A stretch of 64,000 bases of DNA, from contig VFFE01009164.1 of the NCBI GenBank assembly GCA_008921705.1, positions 2,656,785 through 2,720,784 of the forward strand, given 5' to 3'. This document shows positions 13,701-26,289 of the stretch, piece by piece (within the stretch, counting starts at the first letter, position 1; each line of letters begins with the position of its first letter). This DNA comes from Burhinus oedicnemus. Lineage: Eukaryota > Chordata > Aves > Charadriiformes > Burhinidae. Made by a program: the position numbers and the translations under genes. Below the pieces are notes generated by a model. It did not search any database, had not been told where the DNA came from, and saw only the letters and a list, made by a program, of their open reading frames with translations.

Positions 13701-16700
13701 TCAGTTAGCCAGGCATGGTATGAAGGATGCTGAAAGAGGACAAGACTTGGTGTGAAGGGAGTAGAAGAAACATGAAGCAGAAGGCACAAATCTATAAAAA
13801 GCAGGGTTGACAGGTTTTGCTGCCTACACAACAACCTGTTCCTTTTTATTTTTAGAGGAATTTAACCTAATAAGCCTATGGTTTGAGAGCGGTACTTGCC
13901 AATTCTCCGTCTGAAGCAAACTCCACTGTAGGCAGCTATGCACAACTGAGCATACGGATGTTATTTTTCCGTAAGATTACCAGACATTAACCTAAATGGA
14001 TGAGGTTATCCCACATTTAGCCACTGGAGGGCTTTATTCTATTGCAAAAAAGTTGTTTTCCAATTCAGTGTTCAGCAGCTTTGAAGAAACATCCAAACTC
14101 AGACAACATGAGCGCTCTCTTTAAATGCAATCCATAAAATTAAGTTCTCTAAGTAATTGAAGCAAAGGGGAATAATTTGTAGGAATAAAGACACTGTCAT
14201 GGATGTCCAGCTGTTTCAGGATAAATTGAAAGATCTAAGCCTGTTTCACAAACAGCTACTGAATACGGACCAGCTACATTTCTAGGCTGAAGTATTTTAC
14301 CAACACGTACCTAGTTCCTGGGTGAGCATGCATGCTGAACAGCAGAGACCTGAGGAGCTGAACAGCACCTAAGGTTTGCTTTTAATGAAGCCACCAGAAT
14401 TAAGTGATCTGTAAGTTTGCCGAAGTACATTAGAGGAAAAGAAAACAAGGGGTAAATTAGCACAGAAAAAGGAACAGTAACATAGGACCTTACACTCTGA
14501 AGCAGAAGTGACACAGCATACTCTGAAAGGTGAAAGGATGGAACTGACGGAGAGCAGCACAGTGAAAAGCAACACTCACCTCAACAGGGCAGACAGTTGT
14601 GTATGCAAGAGGGCAGGTTGCATGCAATGCTGACAGCAAGATGATCGTACCCTCCAAGGCATGTGCCGAAAGCATTGCCTGAGTAGTAGCAGGTTACTTG
14701 ACTTTGTCTCAGATTATACGTAATCTTATGGACTAACCACTGAGAAGTGACTCTGCAGAAATTTAAAAAGCACCTTAAGACATTTGCCAAAGTAGAACTA
14801 TTTGTTGTACATTCCATTGTAACAGAAAAGTACTAGTCTCAGGTGTTTGGCTAGTATCTTTCTATTCTGCATAAGTATTATGGTTCTTCACGATGTTTTT
14901 CCCCCCATACCTGAATCTTTTAGTCAAAGAGAGACTCCTACATTTCCTTCTCCAGTACAGACTCCAAAGAACACAAGTCACAAATCATGAAGACTAAAGA
15001 CTGTCACAGAGAACTCAAATTACTCAAAAAGAATGGTTTTGGTTTTCTTTGGGGGGGGATTTTTTTTTTTGTCTGTTCATGTATTATCTTCTCACTAAGA
15101 ACCATATTAACAGTCTCAGATACCATACCTAGGTGCTTTCTGGAATTAATATTTTTTGTGAAGTTATGGAAAAAGCTTGCCAAAAATTGATTTTCAGAGA
15201 CATGGACATTTTTCAGACTAGTAGAGTAACAAATTTTTGTACAATAAGCTCTGAAATGTATGCATCTCCTCTGGCTATCTCAGTGGATAATCACTGCGTT
15301 CAATATTCTTACTTAGAAACCAGGTGTAAGTCACCTTACCCTTTGGAAGCCTCTAAACAATCTTCTGAATATGCTGCTGATCCAACCTGGTTGGCTCAGC
15401 TACAGTGGTGTAGAAAAACTTTAAAAAAAAAAATAAATCATTCTACTGCCTGTTCTGATACTCAGGTAGAGATTAATACACCACCACCCCATACCCCCCC
15501 TTAAAAGTTTCATCTAATTGTTTCTCTTCTAGCACAGGGACTCTGATACTGCCTCATTCTGGTTCTCCACATAAAATATTGAAGTTACTGATTCACTCCA
15601 GGATTAGCTAAGGTGGTATTTTATGGCCTGTGTTACTCAGGATATCAGATTACATATATCTGTTAGTACCTCAAGACTTAAATTCAAGATATCCTGAACA
15701 GCCTGGGTGTACCCTTGAAAAGTTCTGTGGCTTTATTCTTGCAAAATTTAGATACACCCTGAGGTTGAGAATAGCATGAATAGAAGCCAATTCACTGATC
15801 ACCTAATTCACTGCATAGACATTCCAGTGTAACACCAAACTAGACAGGTTAAGTATTACTACTTGCTACAGCAAGTGTAGAAGCAGCATGAGTACCTGGT
15901 GTCTCCTGATATCATGCAAACTGTGACACATCTAAATGTCAGCTACTAACCTGCACTTCGAGATTATGAAGACAGCATCAAGTTGACACAGAATATTAGT
16001 TTCCAGGTCTGCAATATGTAGTTTTCTACAGAAATCTTGACTTACCCATTTCACATTGGGTAAAAACACCACATCATTTAACATTATTACTTTATTCTAC
16101 ACTGAAGTTCAACTGTGTGAACTATTTGTAGCTTATTTAAGACATGAATGGTTTTGTTCTTGGCTTCACATTACTCATTATTAACCTTTAAAACATTCAG
16201 AAGTAACACATGTATTCTCAAAAAATCACTCTTATGAAAATAGTTTAGTACCATTAGTAACTCATGGTACTAAAGAAGCACAGAGACAGAACTGTGCTAA
16301 GCTTTAAGTGGCCGACTCAGATGCATTAAAAAAACTAATAGTAAGTAGCCATGACTTGAAATACTGTTCCCAAGTAGCTTCATATGCAATTGTCTTGTCA
16401 GGCCTATCATCAAAGTTAAAACCCGAGACACTCAGAGCAGTTACTGTGCTACCTGGGAAGTCTAGTTTAAACCCCTTTTAGGCATTAGGTAGAACCCTTA
16501 AGTAAAGGCATCAAATGATTCTAGTTAGGCATGGAAGAGTTTGGCTTGACCTTAAGACCACTTTTATTGAAGGGGATATAGGAAAAAAAGTTCCAAAGGA
16601 AATTACGGATCAAGCCACAATTAAGTATTCAACAACAAAAACACATAAGAACAACCAGGGACAGTGTGGTCAGAAAGTCTGCCATAAGGAAAATAATCTG

Positions 16701-17385
16701 GGGAGGGCAGAGAGGTCTTACTCCAGGTACTAAGCAAGAAGAACTATCACTTTGATGCCTTCTCTGGAAAAAAGATGTTCTAGGGAGGCTATCTCCTTAA
16801 CACTAGAACATAGCTCCATCCTTTTCCCCATGCCACAGCTTCCTCTTGGAAGTTTCCCCATCAGATCAAGCTACTGAATTCAGAGTGCCTAACAAATCAG
16901 ATAGCTAGTAATGCTGGTTACAGCTAGGATACTCACTTGATAGTTGAAAAGTTTAAGTATCTCCACTGAACCTGACAGTGTTGTAACACCAACACCCAGA
17001 AATTCCATTTTAGAGATAAAACCAGGTGAGGTGACTAAACAAAAGGTCCTGTACAATAAACAAGATTTAAGTATCCACCTAGCTCTTCTAGCAGTTATAG
17101 AGAACAGAACTTGGTAAACAGCTAGTGGACATCTACTAATGTAAACTGCTTCTAAGGAGTCTCCAAAAGGTCAACAACAGGCTTGCCCATTATAGCTAGG
17201 TCTTAAATTCACTCCAGTGGCCTGCACACAAATAAGTAGTTTTTAAAGTCTCCCTCAAAGTCAGAGGATGGTGCTAACACACACATATCCTAGCCTAGTA
17301 TCAGTATCAAGTCTCGATACATGGCTTTCAGTATTTTCTTGCATTTTGTTATCCACAGAACATCACTAGTAAGAAATGAAGAGTC
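1723..17385. other. Long non-coding stretch left of SLBP
   Basis: AT-rich sequence with only short random reading frames. I recognise no FAM53A coding exon or other conserved protein motif on either strand. Good donor-like sites occur (for example near 14,575 on the minus strand) but are not tied to a plausible coding exon. Apart from a probable CR1 relic at 4.1-4.3 kb I see nothing to annotate. Confidence 0.5.
4139..4345 (+). repeat. Probable ancient CR1 fragment
   Basis: The order of blocks fits a CR1 3' end: TTCTTCATAGTAAAGATACTGAAACACTGGAA-like, then GAGGTTTCAGAACCTC, then GGTCTCTTCCAATCTTAAATGAT at the end. Divergence is high, so this is a tentative call. Confidence 0.45.
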
Positions 17386-18259
17386 AAAAGTAAATGCAAT
17401 TCCATTTATTTTCCAGCAACATCCCATACAAAAGCAATAGAAACATTAACTGCTTTCAGCAGAAAGTCTGTACAGTGTTATCATTTACAACAGTTTTACA
17501 TTTAAAATCAGCAAATTAAAAAGGAATGAAGCACTTTACCTACACATTGTTTTCTTGACTTTATTAACAAATGACTCATTACTATTTACAAATTTCAAAT
17601 TCAGACTACTGCTTCTTAAAGCATTATTGCCTGGGCTTTACCATACTGACCTCCAATTTCTTGAGAGTATTTAATTTCCAGAAAGTTTCAGAAATATTTT
17701 TGCAAACAAGAAACAATCTGCCTTTTTTTTAAAAAAAAAAAAAAGGTAAGGCAGTTGAATTTTACAGTAAAGAATTGCAGTAGATGAGTTTACTAGTACT
17801 AATCAGCAGTATGGTTCAGCTACCACCTGTATTACTTCAAGTCAGATCTTTGTAGTAAAGCCAGATAGAAAAGCAAGGTAACATACAGAGGCTCAAAAAT
17901 ATCTCCCTACTTTTCTCTTGATCTGCAGGTGGATAACCTAAATTATTGGGGGGGAGGCCAGAATCAGTATGATCTTGCTGAATGATTTATAATTACTTAA
18001 GGATAGCATTGCCTTTGGCTATTTTTTTCTATTGAAAGGTTTTATAAAAAAATCTGATATACATAAATTAAAAGTTAAAAAAAGTCACACAACTTAATTG
18101 TATTTTTACACAAGTTTGGTCCAGAGAATATGTAGACCAATCACAACTTAGAGAACAGTCTTCAACTTTGCTTAAACTTTCTTACTATTAACAGTTTACG
18201 AATCAAGCTAACGTCTCAAATTTAAAAGAAACTTCCTCTAAAACAGTTTGCACAAGACT
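17386..18259 (-). other. SLBP: 3' UTR of canonical SLBP
   Basis: This region follows the SLBP stop codon on the minus strand. It is AT-rich with no conserved frame. The likely end is set by the AATAAA at 17405-17410 (read as TTTATT on the plus strand). Another TTTATT at about 17,561 could give a shorter UTR. Confidence 0.65.
17405..17410 (-). promoter_or_regulatory. Poly(A) signal AATAAA for SLBP
   Basis: A perfect AATAAA on the minus strand, about 850 bases after the SLBP stop. Cleavage would be expected roughly 10-25 bases further left. Confidence 0.55.
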
Positions 18260-18376
18260 TTAACTCACAGTATCAAAATCTTTAAGTGGTTCACTCAAAC
18301 ACACTTCCAAGTCAAATTCACCTTCTGCTTGATAGTCAACATGTCTAACTTTGGTGGGAGTGCCAGAGCAGGTGTC
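18260..18376 (-). CDS. SLBP: SLBP last coding exon
   Basis: 117 bases including TAA at 18260-18262. It encodes [20 protein letters not shown] and [12 protein letters not shown], the acidic C-terminal tail needed with the RNA-binding domain for histone pre-mRNA processing. Confidence 0.96.
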   Translation of the reverse strand, partial: DTCSGTPTKVRHVDYQAEGEFDLEVCLSEPLKDFDTVS

Positions 18377-21300
18377 CTGGAATTCAAAGTCAGTTAATAA
18401 TTAGCAGTTAAATACAGGCTTAGTTAGACAATAATTCATTTCACTTCTGTAATTCATTTAGACCACCCTATACCAGAGGCTTACAAACACTTTAAAGGCC
18501 ATGCAAAAAACCAAGGTTAGTCTTAAGATTGAAGAGATTTAAATGAAGGCGTCTGCCCATTCAATCACATTCTAAGATTTCTTGCAAATGTTTTAAGGAT
18601 GTATATATGCATACATTAAAACATGATACAGATTCAATATTCATCAGAGAAATAAATCCAGTAAGAAAAACATTTCTAGATCTTTACTGAAGGTTATTGC
18701 TCAGCTGTACTAAGTGCTTTCTGGATATAAGAAGAACCTACTTCAAGAACTCTGAATATGCCACGAAAATTACATCCTATTTTAACATTAAGATACTGCA
18801 ATCTAAAGTAGCATTTCCACTGTACACCACAATTCATAACTGACATGCTTTGAACAGATAAAGTTTCTTTTGCAGGCTATGAAAAATGAGATTTCTGTCA
18901 TTTGAGACGGTCACTTAAGTTCTCTCTGAACTCAGACTACAAACATATTGGCTGTAGCTGGGAAAATGTCTGAATTTAAAGATTGCTCAGCTTTATAAAC
19001 AGTCCCTAAACACAGTGGATTATGGGATTTCTCATGTATTCAGGCTGGTCTGGATCTAATGCCAAGTAAGAACCAATTATTAACAAATATTTATGCAAGT
19101 GAGAGGTATGCTTACATCATTATCTTGACAGCTGGTTTGAGATTCAGTAGAATTGCTTCCAACAGATTCTGTCTCCATCTCACCAAGGTCAACAGGACTA
19201 CTGTAAAATAATTAACACGCATACAGCTGAAAACAAATTCAGTTGTTTTAGCAGTAAGTTGCACTTTGTAGGTGTAGTTCTGAAAACGATGGCCAAACAA
19301 GAGCAAAGAGACCTACAGAGATTATAGGGACAGTGGTGGCAAATTGCAGAGACCAAACAGAATAGCAGGTCAACCGAATACAGCCAAAAATCAACAAGGA
19401 CTAAATTAAAGTCTTGAGATTGAATATGGCAACTTGTCAAAGATGAATACCCAACACTCAAACAATGCCTCAATACAAATGAAGAAAAATGTTATGGAAG
19501 AGCAAAGAATTTGTATTTTTTTTTCCCCAAGACAAGGTTTTCATCAATTTATTTGGCAACATAAGATTTAATATCCACTATACATAGAACTAGACCCCAG
19601 CATCTGAAGATAGACTAGCATTTCAACACCAACATACACAATAGGCTTCAGGCTGAAATACCAGCTCCTCTCACGAGTACAAGTAAAGGGAAGCTAAAAG
19701 TAACCCTTTGCTTTTATATCCCATTGCTCCATACTGGTATTAAAATCAGCATCACTGCTAGGGAAAAACAGTAGTTTATTACGACAAAACTTTCCTCAGG
19801 AATTAGTTACATCTGTGTACTTTCATTCTGTAGTCCCACAGCTTTAGTGTGGATGTTCCCTGATTAGCTTTATTGCTTTTCTATGGAGGAAAGTAACCAG
19901 TTACATTATTCTACATCTTGTAGAGCAGAATACCACAGTGGCTTGGACTGTGAACACTTGTGGCCATACTTTTAATTTAATGGCACCTTGAGGTGATTTT
20001 ACAAATACTTCTTTCTTTTTCTCTCCTCAAGAAACAAGACTATTTACCACTGTTCTTGAACTAGCAAGTGAGAAGGCTATGAGGCAGGTTCTTGTACATT
20101 GTATTGGTCCAAGCTCAATATTCATGAGATCTGTCAAATAGTTAGAAGTCTCCAGCACTGCATATAGCACAGATTAATCCGCAGACTGCTCTGAAAGAAA
20201 CAGCTTGCCTCAATGGTATGATACTTTCTTTTACAGAGCACTGCAGAACGAGCGCTGATGTCACCCAGTGGACATACATTAAAGAAGTGAGGGATATCTA
20301 TGTATGCCCTAGCAAAGACAGAGGGTAAGTCTAGTCATACCAACTAGGTCTAGAAAGCTATTGCATATTTTGACTGAGAAGGAACTGAATAGCACTAAGC
20401 GTGGACAAGTAACTAAAGAAAACATTCAGCAATCACTGACTTGTCTCAAAAAGGGCTATGCTGTTTTGAGTGGGGTTTTTGTTTTGGGGTTGGGTTTTTT
20501 TTGCCTTTTTTTTTTTTTTTACCATGAGATTTAATATATTAATTTCTATAAAGGTATCTTGAATACTCTATACATACATTTCTTGCAGATCACATCCTTC
20601 TTCAGTAGGTGGATCCCAGGAATGCAATGCAACTTTCCATAGTTTAATTTGCTGGTCCCATGACCGACGGCTGTACTTCTTAAATTTATTTGGAGTTCTG
20701 GGATGAACTCCTGGTATACGATGGCATCTATTCAGATATTAGACATGAAAAATTCATTAATGCTTTTCACACAGCTTTGATAAAACTGATTTATGTTAAG
20801 ACTGACTGCTACACAGAATTTGCTGGGTTGTAATGAGCCTAAGTGATTATATTATTTATGAGAAAAGACTACTGCACAATTCCAGCACTCAAGTGAAAAG
20901 CTGTCAACTCCATATGAACATTTTAGTTTTTCTGTCTTCAACTCAAATGAAAAAAAAATATGGATTATCAATCTTAGGTCTGAAAACGTCAGCATGAAAT
21001 TTCTGCCTAAAATGTATTCCAAACTTAAGAACAACTGTAGTCCATTTTGTCTTTTCGTTCACTAATGAGAATATTGACTGCAAAAAGGAGTTTCATTTCT
21101 TCTAGTTGACAAGCACAACCAAAAGAACTTTCATTTTCATTTCCGCAGCATGAGAAAGTTTGAAGGAATATTCCTCACGTACCAGCTAGTAAAAAAAAAG
21201 TAATCCACATCTCATTTGATTATTAGTGTCACTTATCTGTTAAAAAAATATCTTAGAAGGTTTAATTTGTAGATGCCTTCTGTTTGAAGACCTCAGATAA

Positions 21301-24300
21301 CACATTTAGTATGTTAATATCCTTATAAAGAACAGGTATGACTTACAACCAAACATTTCATTTTCCAGAAACAAAAGCAGCTTACCTAGGAACTTCTTTA
21401 ATGTATCTATCATATGCAATTGTGTTTTTTCCATAGTTTATCTGTTTTTGCCTTCTCATCAAAACCACTTCATCTGTCTCAAGTTCTACTGTCACAGTGG
21501 ACTCTTTTGAATCAGAACTAAAGAAAAAAAAAACATTGTAGATTTGGGACACTAGAAAACAAGAAATACTCAAACTCACGTGTATAAAATTACAAAGAAA
21601 CATGCTAAAACTTTTCAAATGAATGCTTGGGATGTTACTGACCTATGATGTTGGCGCAGACTTAAGATGAACTATTTCAAACTGAGCATTTCCAGAAGCA
21701 ACATGGTACATGGGAAAATTCAGACCTGTTGTTAGGATTTTTCTCAGCTACGCTAGAAATTTAACCTACCTTCCAGAGGATGACTTCCTTTCTCTTGCAA
21801 ATTCATTGATCAGGAGTTTTCTTCTGTATCTGTAAGAGTTCAAATCAGTATTAAGAATATACATACACAAAGAGAACATGTAAGGCTGCACTGTTGCAGC
21901 TCACAGTTGATTTTACTTCTCGGCTAAGCAGCAGTCTTGAAGAAGTCAACCCAGACACTGTAAACACCTTTCCACAGTGGAATGAATGTTTCAGTTTTCT
22001 CCTAGAAAAAATGAAATCTGAGGACCTTCTTTTCCTAAGTCTTTTCCCTAAAAATCTTTTTATAGCAATGATATGCAAAACCAGTAATTAGTGAAAGGAC
22101 AGTCAAGGTAATTCAATCTAAGACATTCAGGAAAGGACTCTTCCAAAAGGGAGATATTTAGTGATACACATCAACTCTCCAGAGCATGCTATCTCGTCGC
22201 TGCAGGACTTAAGCCAAAGCTGACCTAAAAGCAGCAGACAAGAAGCTAAGGTTGGTCAGACTTTACTACAAAGGTGAAGTTGAAAATAAAAGTCAATACA
22301 GATTCTACAAGACAACTACCATTTTGCCCTCCTTTCCCCGCTTCATCTTAAACACCCATGGGTACCTTGCAATCTCTTTGTTAACGCTGGTCCTCATTTC
22401 ATCTTCTTCCACTGCAGTTCCCCAATCTGAACACCGGGAAAGGGGTCCAGGGCCTTCTGGCGTGGTAAAACTAGAAAGAAAAAAACCCAAACCTCAACAT
22501 TAAAATTTTATTTTATTGTATTTCCCACCGCACCCCCAGCATCTCCCCCATTCACAGCTTGATAGCTATTTTATATATTCATTTATAGTACTCATAATGG
22601 CTCTGAAAATCTTGTATTGTTCTAATAAAATGTCATCATTGTAAAATTAAGCATCAGTTGAGAGTTCCACCTTGAGGTTGTGTGGTTTGGGATTTGGTTT
22701 TGGGTTTTTCTTCCTCTTTAAAAGTTTATGTAGAAATCTATAGAAACATATCACTGCAGCACATAACCTAGCCTACACTTTCAATAACTTTAAGCTAGTG
22801 TCCTTCCGAAAACGGCACGTGAAATACCAACTTTACTCATTTACTCACTTATTGTCACTCCACTAAATGAGTTAACAAATACTTATTCTTTCATAATCGT
22901 AGACTCATTAGCTGTTTAAGAGACAAAAGTTAGAACACAAAATTTGTACAGCTAATTAAAATTACACAATAGCACCGGAAGTTTCTCCATGTGAGAGTAT
23001 GCCTAGTAGAAAAGGCAAAGGCACAAAAAGAGCAGTCAATTTTTATCTAGTAAACTGCGATTTGCTACGACTTTGGAAGTTGGTATTTCACAGATTCAGA
23101 TTGTTGCAGGGGAATAAGCTTATAACACCTTCCCAGCCAACAACAGTTGCCTACATTCAGATTATTGAATGTTTTCCAGTTTCTGTCCTCCTGATGACTG
23201 ATTTTCCTAAAATACAAACTCAAAACCATATCCTACAGACCAGAGCTTTTTCCGTAGATCTGGAAACGCTCTGGAGACTTACCAGGATTCTGCGCAGAGA
23301 GTCCCTTGAAGTCAGGGAATTAGATCCATCTGCACTAAAACCAGTTCCAACTCCCTCCCTGCTCCCAGCTCAGAAATTGGTTTGCACTACTTTGAAGTTT
23401 TTGTTAAATTCAAACTAAAAGTTCTTTTTAGATGAAACCCAGTTACCAACTCAGAAAAATTAAAGACTCATAGCAAAGAGTACAGGTCCCTCTACAAGTA
23501 TCTGTTCAGCCTCCAAGGATTTTTAGCATTTGCTTATATTGATTTTTTAACTTTGCTGAAAACGCAGGCCACATTCAGTTATTGCTCTCCCATGGTACAG
23601 AATAGCTCAATCCCAGAGGTACCCAGCTAGTCCCACCACCTGAACTTTTTCCTCAACACTGCATCATACCTTTTTGCACTTGTTTGATTCTGTACCTGTG
23701 CTGTGTATACATAGAATTAGGGACAATGTGGGACAGTCCACAGCTTTTTCTCTCAATTCATTTGCTCTGTGACAGTACTGGTGCCAGACATACTAAGCTT
23801 AGCCGCCTTTATTCAGACACTCATCCCCACGTGCCATTTCACAGTTGGTGAGAAGCTCTGGTGCTGTGCTAGGACTGCAAATCGTGCTCAAACTCTTGCC
23901 AGACGTACAGAAAAGCAAGGCTATAACTGCCCCCCCTTCGCCCCACACTGAATCTGTTGCATGATCCAGCCTCCATCCTGATCCTCTCCCCATTTTAAAG
24001 TTTTATTTTGACAATGTTAAACTGGTGTAAACAAAGAGTAGTTTTAGTACAGGAAAATCACAACTTCAATGAGAGTTGAATCCAAACTAAACCAGAAAGA
24101 ATACCTGTTCAATTCAGTACTGGAAGACACAAAAATCATTGCTTGTTTAGGCTGAAACTGATGGAGCAATCTGTAAAGTTTCATCTTTGTACTCCTATTC
24201 AAACATGCTTCCTGAAATTAATTTCATTTACTCTAGGTGTTTTAATTTGAGCCACTGACCAATGTCTTCCCCGATTATTATCGGGAAAGAAAAGAGGGTA

Positions 24301-25736
24301 GTTACAGGGCGCAACTCATCTCGTTCTAGATTCAATCAGCTGGGCTGCAGGCCACAACTCCCATCCACTGATAAAAGGGACCGTGGCATGAATAGCTCCA
24401 ATGTAGACAGGGATATAAGATACTTTCACTAAACTGAAATTTACCTGTGTTGGGAAATGGTAAGGAAGGCAGCGAGCAGCAGTATGAACAGAGTGAGCGA
24501 CCTCAGAAGCGGACCCCACCACACATGTGCTGACATATTCAGATACAACTTTTCAAGATGGTCTGTACTGACTTGAGAAATATGAGGACAGATGACTTTT
24601 AAGACTTGAATTTTTAATTTGTCATCTCGTTTAATTTTACCACAACAGCATGTACAGTCTATATCCACAAACAAACATAACTGGCTTGCGCAGTTATTGC
24701 TTCGTGATAAATGGCAATAACAAAGAATGAAATAGGACAGAAAATGATGAAGAATATAATTAAAGACATAAGACTGAAAAATGGTTATTCCTAAGAAGTT
24801 CTAAGAAAAGAATGCTGCACTAAATTCTTTTCCTTTGTTTAAGATGAACTATTTACAGTCGACAAGTGATTTATAAGTAGGCAAGGCTTGAAAAAACGAG
24901 TACAACAGCCAATTCAACAGCTCCTGATGAACAAAAGAGCAGAGTTGTCTCTATAGCAAGCGCTGCCTACCTGTCCAGCCTGTTGTCAGAAGGCCTGCAC
25001 TTGTTTTCATCAAACACGGATGAATCGGATTCATTCTGTTTTCTCCGCTTTCCATCTGCGCCACGTTTCCTCCCTTGGGACCAGCGAGGTGGAGGCTGTG
25101 GGCTGGCAGCAGACAAGCCAAGACAAGGTGAGCATGTTAAATGGTTTCATTTTATTAACCTCTCTGAAACATCATCCCATGCAGGCACCATAGCTTATTT
25201 AATAATTCTACTTCCAATAAATGAAGCTTAGCGACACAAGCAGGTGCGGGCCTTAAGAGTCCCTCAGAGGGAAGGGAACTCCGCGATCAACGGCCCCGCA
25301 GCCTGCCCCTCACCGCCCGCCCCCGCAGGCAACGCAGGGAACGGGAGACCCGGGCATTTACACCGCTTCCCCCCTCCCGCAGGAGCTGCAGCCCCGCTCC
25401 CCTCCAGGCGGCCCGGCCCAGCTCCGCTCTCGCTGGGGGACCCGCACCTCAGCGAGGGGCGAGCGGCGGCCCCACGGGGGAACATGGCGGCCCCCGGGCG
25501 GCGGCCGTTGGGGCGCGGAGGCCACGCGCAGGTGCGGGCCGGCCGCGGCTCGCTCCCCCCGCCCGCCCGGCGCGCGGCCCGCCCGAGGGACGGGGAGCGA
25601 GGGCGGCTCGCCGCTGTCTCCGCGGCCGGAGAGCGGGGAGGAGGGGAGGGACGAGTGCCGCTACCCCTCACCTCAGCCCGGGGCAGCCCTACCTGCTCTT
25701 CGTGCCGCCGTGCGGGCTCCTCTGGCGGAAAGACAT
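18260..25736 (-). CDS. SLBP: SLBP, histone RNA stem-loop-binding protein (complete, 8 exons)
   Basis: SLBP binds the conserved 3' stem-loop of replication-dependent histone mRNAs. It guides their 3' processing, export and translation, and normally peaks in S phase. Join on the minus strand: 25736-25693, 25102-24971, 22470-22366, 21829-21770, 21517-21386, 20727-20578, 19200-19116, 18376-18260. The sum is 825 bases, 274 residues plus TAA; human SLBP is 270. All introns are GT/AG. The introns after exons 1-5 are phase 2. Visible motifs: SFTTPEGP at residues 59-66 (the phospho-degron that triggers end-of-S destruction), [14 protein letters not shown] at about 70-83 (the SLIP1/translation motif), YRRKLLI at 95-101 (cyclin A docking), an RNA-binding domain at about 131-203 containing [22 protein letters not shown] and TPNK (T169), and an acidic C-terminal tail ending [12 protein letters not shown]. 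Every regulatory element of the somatic protein is present. The start ATG at 25736 lies in a CpG island and gives MSFRQRSP. Confidence 0.97.
19116..19200 (-). CDS. SLBP: SLBP coding exon 7
   Basis: 85 bases, completing the split Ile codon. It encodes [16 protein letters not shown] and [11 protein letters not shown], an acidic/serine-rich linker that lines up with human ESAESSSEPQTSSQDD. Donor GTAAGC, phase 0. Confidence 0.94.
20578..20727 (-). CDS. SLBP: SLBP coding exon 6 (RNA-binding domain, second half)
   Basis: 150 bases. It encodes [17 protein letters not shown] and [19 protein letters not shown], including the TPNK loop whose threonine is phosphorylated in known SLBPs. Donor GTATGTA, phase 2. 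Confidence 0.97.
21386..21517 (-). CDS. SLBP: SLBP coding exon 5 (RNA-binding domain, first half)
   Basis: 132 bases, phase 2-2. After an SDSKES linker it encodes [20 protein letters not shown] and YDRYIKEVP, the first half of the SLBP RNA-binding domain. Confidence 0.97.
21770..21829 (-). CDS. SLBP: SLBP coding exon 4 (cyclin-docking YRRKLL)
   Basis: 60 bases, phase 2-2, encoding [19 protein letters not shown]. This holds the cyclin A docking site (KRKL in human) and part of a basic nuclear-localisation region. I find no intact equivalent in the second SLBP copy. Confidence 0.96.
22366..22470 (-). CDS. SLBP: SLBP coding exon 3 (TTP degron and SLIP1 motif)
   Basis: 105 bases, phase 2-2. It carries FTTPEGP and the [13 protein letters not shown] block. 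Acceptor TTTCTAG and donor GTACCC are good. Confidence 0.96.
24971..25102 (-). CDS. SLBP: SLBP coding exon 2
   Basis: 132 bases, phase 2 at both ends. It encodes a basic [17 protein letters not shown] stretch, then [13 protein letters not shown] and RLD at the end. Its symmetrical phase means it can be duplicated without breaking frame; relatives of this exon recur at 35.6-38.3 and 44.4 kb. Donor GTAGGC. Confidence 0.93.
25693..25736 (-). CDS. SLBP: SLBP coding exon 1
   Basis: 44 coding bases from the [17 protein letters not shown] plus two bases of a split codon, then donor GTAGGG. It lies in the CpG island. It continues in frame into exon 2 only if the CCAG|CCCACAG acceptor is used. Confidence 0.92.
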
Positions 25737-26166
25737 GGCGCGGGGTGCCCTCCGGAGGGCTGGAGGGAGAGCCGGGCGGCGCAGGGACCGGAACGGACTG
25801 CGAGGGAGCGGCGGGCGGTGAGGGAGAGCAGCCTTCCTTCCCGCTCAGCCCCTTCGCATCTCCCGCCAGCGCTGACTGACACCGCCCGCCCCGCCTCCCC
25901 GCGGGGCGCCTGCGCCGGCCCCTCCATGGGGACAGGCACGCGGGGGGGAGGGGGAGGAGGAGGGGTAAAGCGCAGCCGCCAACCCGTGTCCTTTCCCCGC
26001 CCGCACCGCTGAGAGGGGCCCGAATCAAACACGCTGCTCATGGCGGCGGCCGCAGGCCCGAGAACGTTTACCTCTCCACCCCCCCTCCCCTCCCCGGCGG
26101 AATGGTTTAGCCCGCTCGCGCCGGCCCCGCCCCGCCCCGTCCCGCCCGGCTCCGCCCCGGGGCGTG

Positions 26167-26207
26167 TTGGCGGGAGAATCGAGCGCGGCGGCGCGCGGTT
26201 TTGGCGC
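26167..26207. promoter_or_regulatory. Two E2F-like sites upstream of SLBP
   Basis: TTGGCGGGA at 26167-26175 and TTTTGGCGC at 26199-26207 match the E2F consensus TTTSSCGC closely. They lie about 430-470 bases upstream of the SLBP ATG. They fit a gene needed at the G1/S transition, but binding is inferred. Confidence 0.5.
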
Positions 26208-26289
26208 GCGCTGGCTGTGGGGCGGGGCCGGGGCCCGCAACACGGCGAACCTGCGGCCCATGTTAAACGACAAAAAACTTGCTGAAACA

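Larger units (their letters stand above)
25250..26270. promoter_or_regulatory. CpG island and promoter of SLBP
   Basis: A sharp GC- and CpG-rich block in otherwise AT-rich DNA, spanning SLBP exon 1 and about 530 bases upstream. No TATA box is evident, as expected for a CpG-island promoter. The long reading frames across it on both strands come from base composition. Confidence 0.85.

Noticed and set aside
14581..14817. Minus-strand frame with several Cys next to a GTGAGT donor
   Set aside because: The donor is good, but the frame has no homologous motif and a stop precedes the donor.
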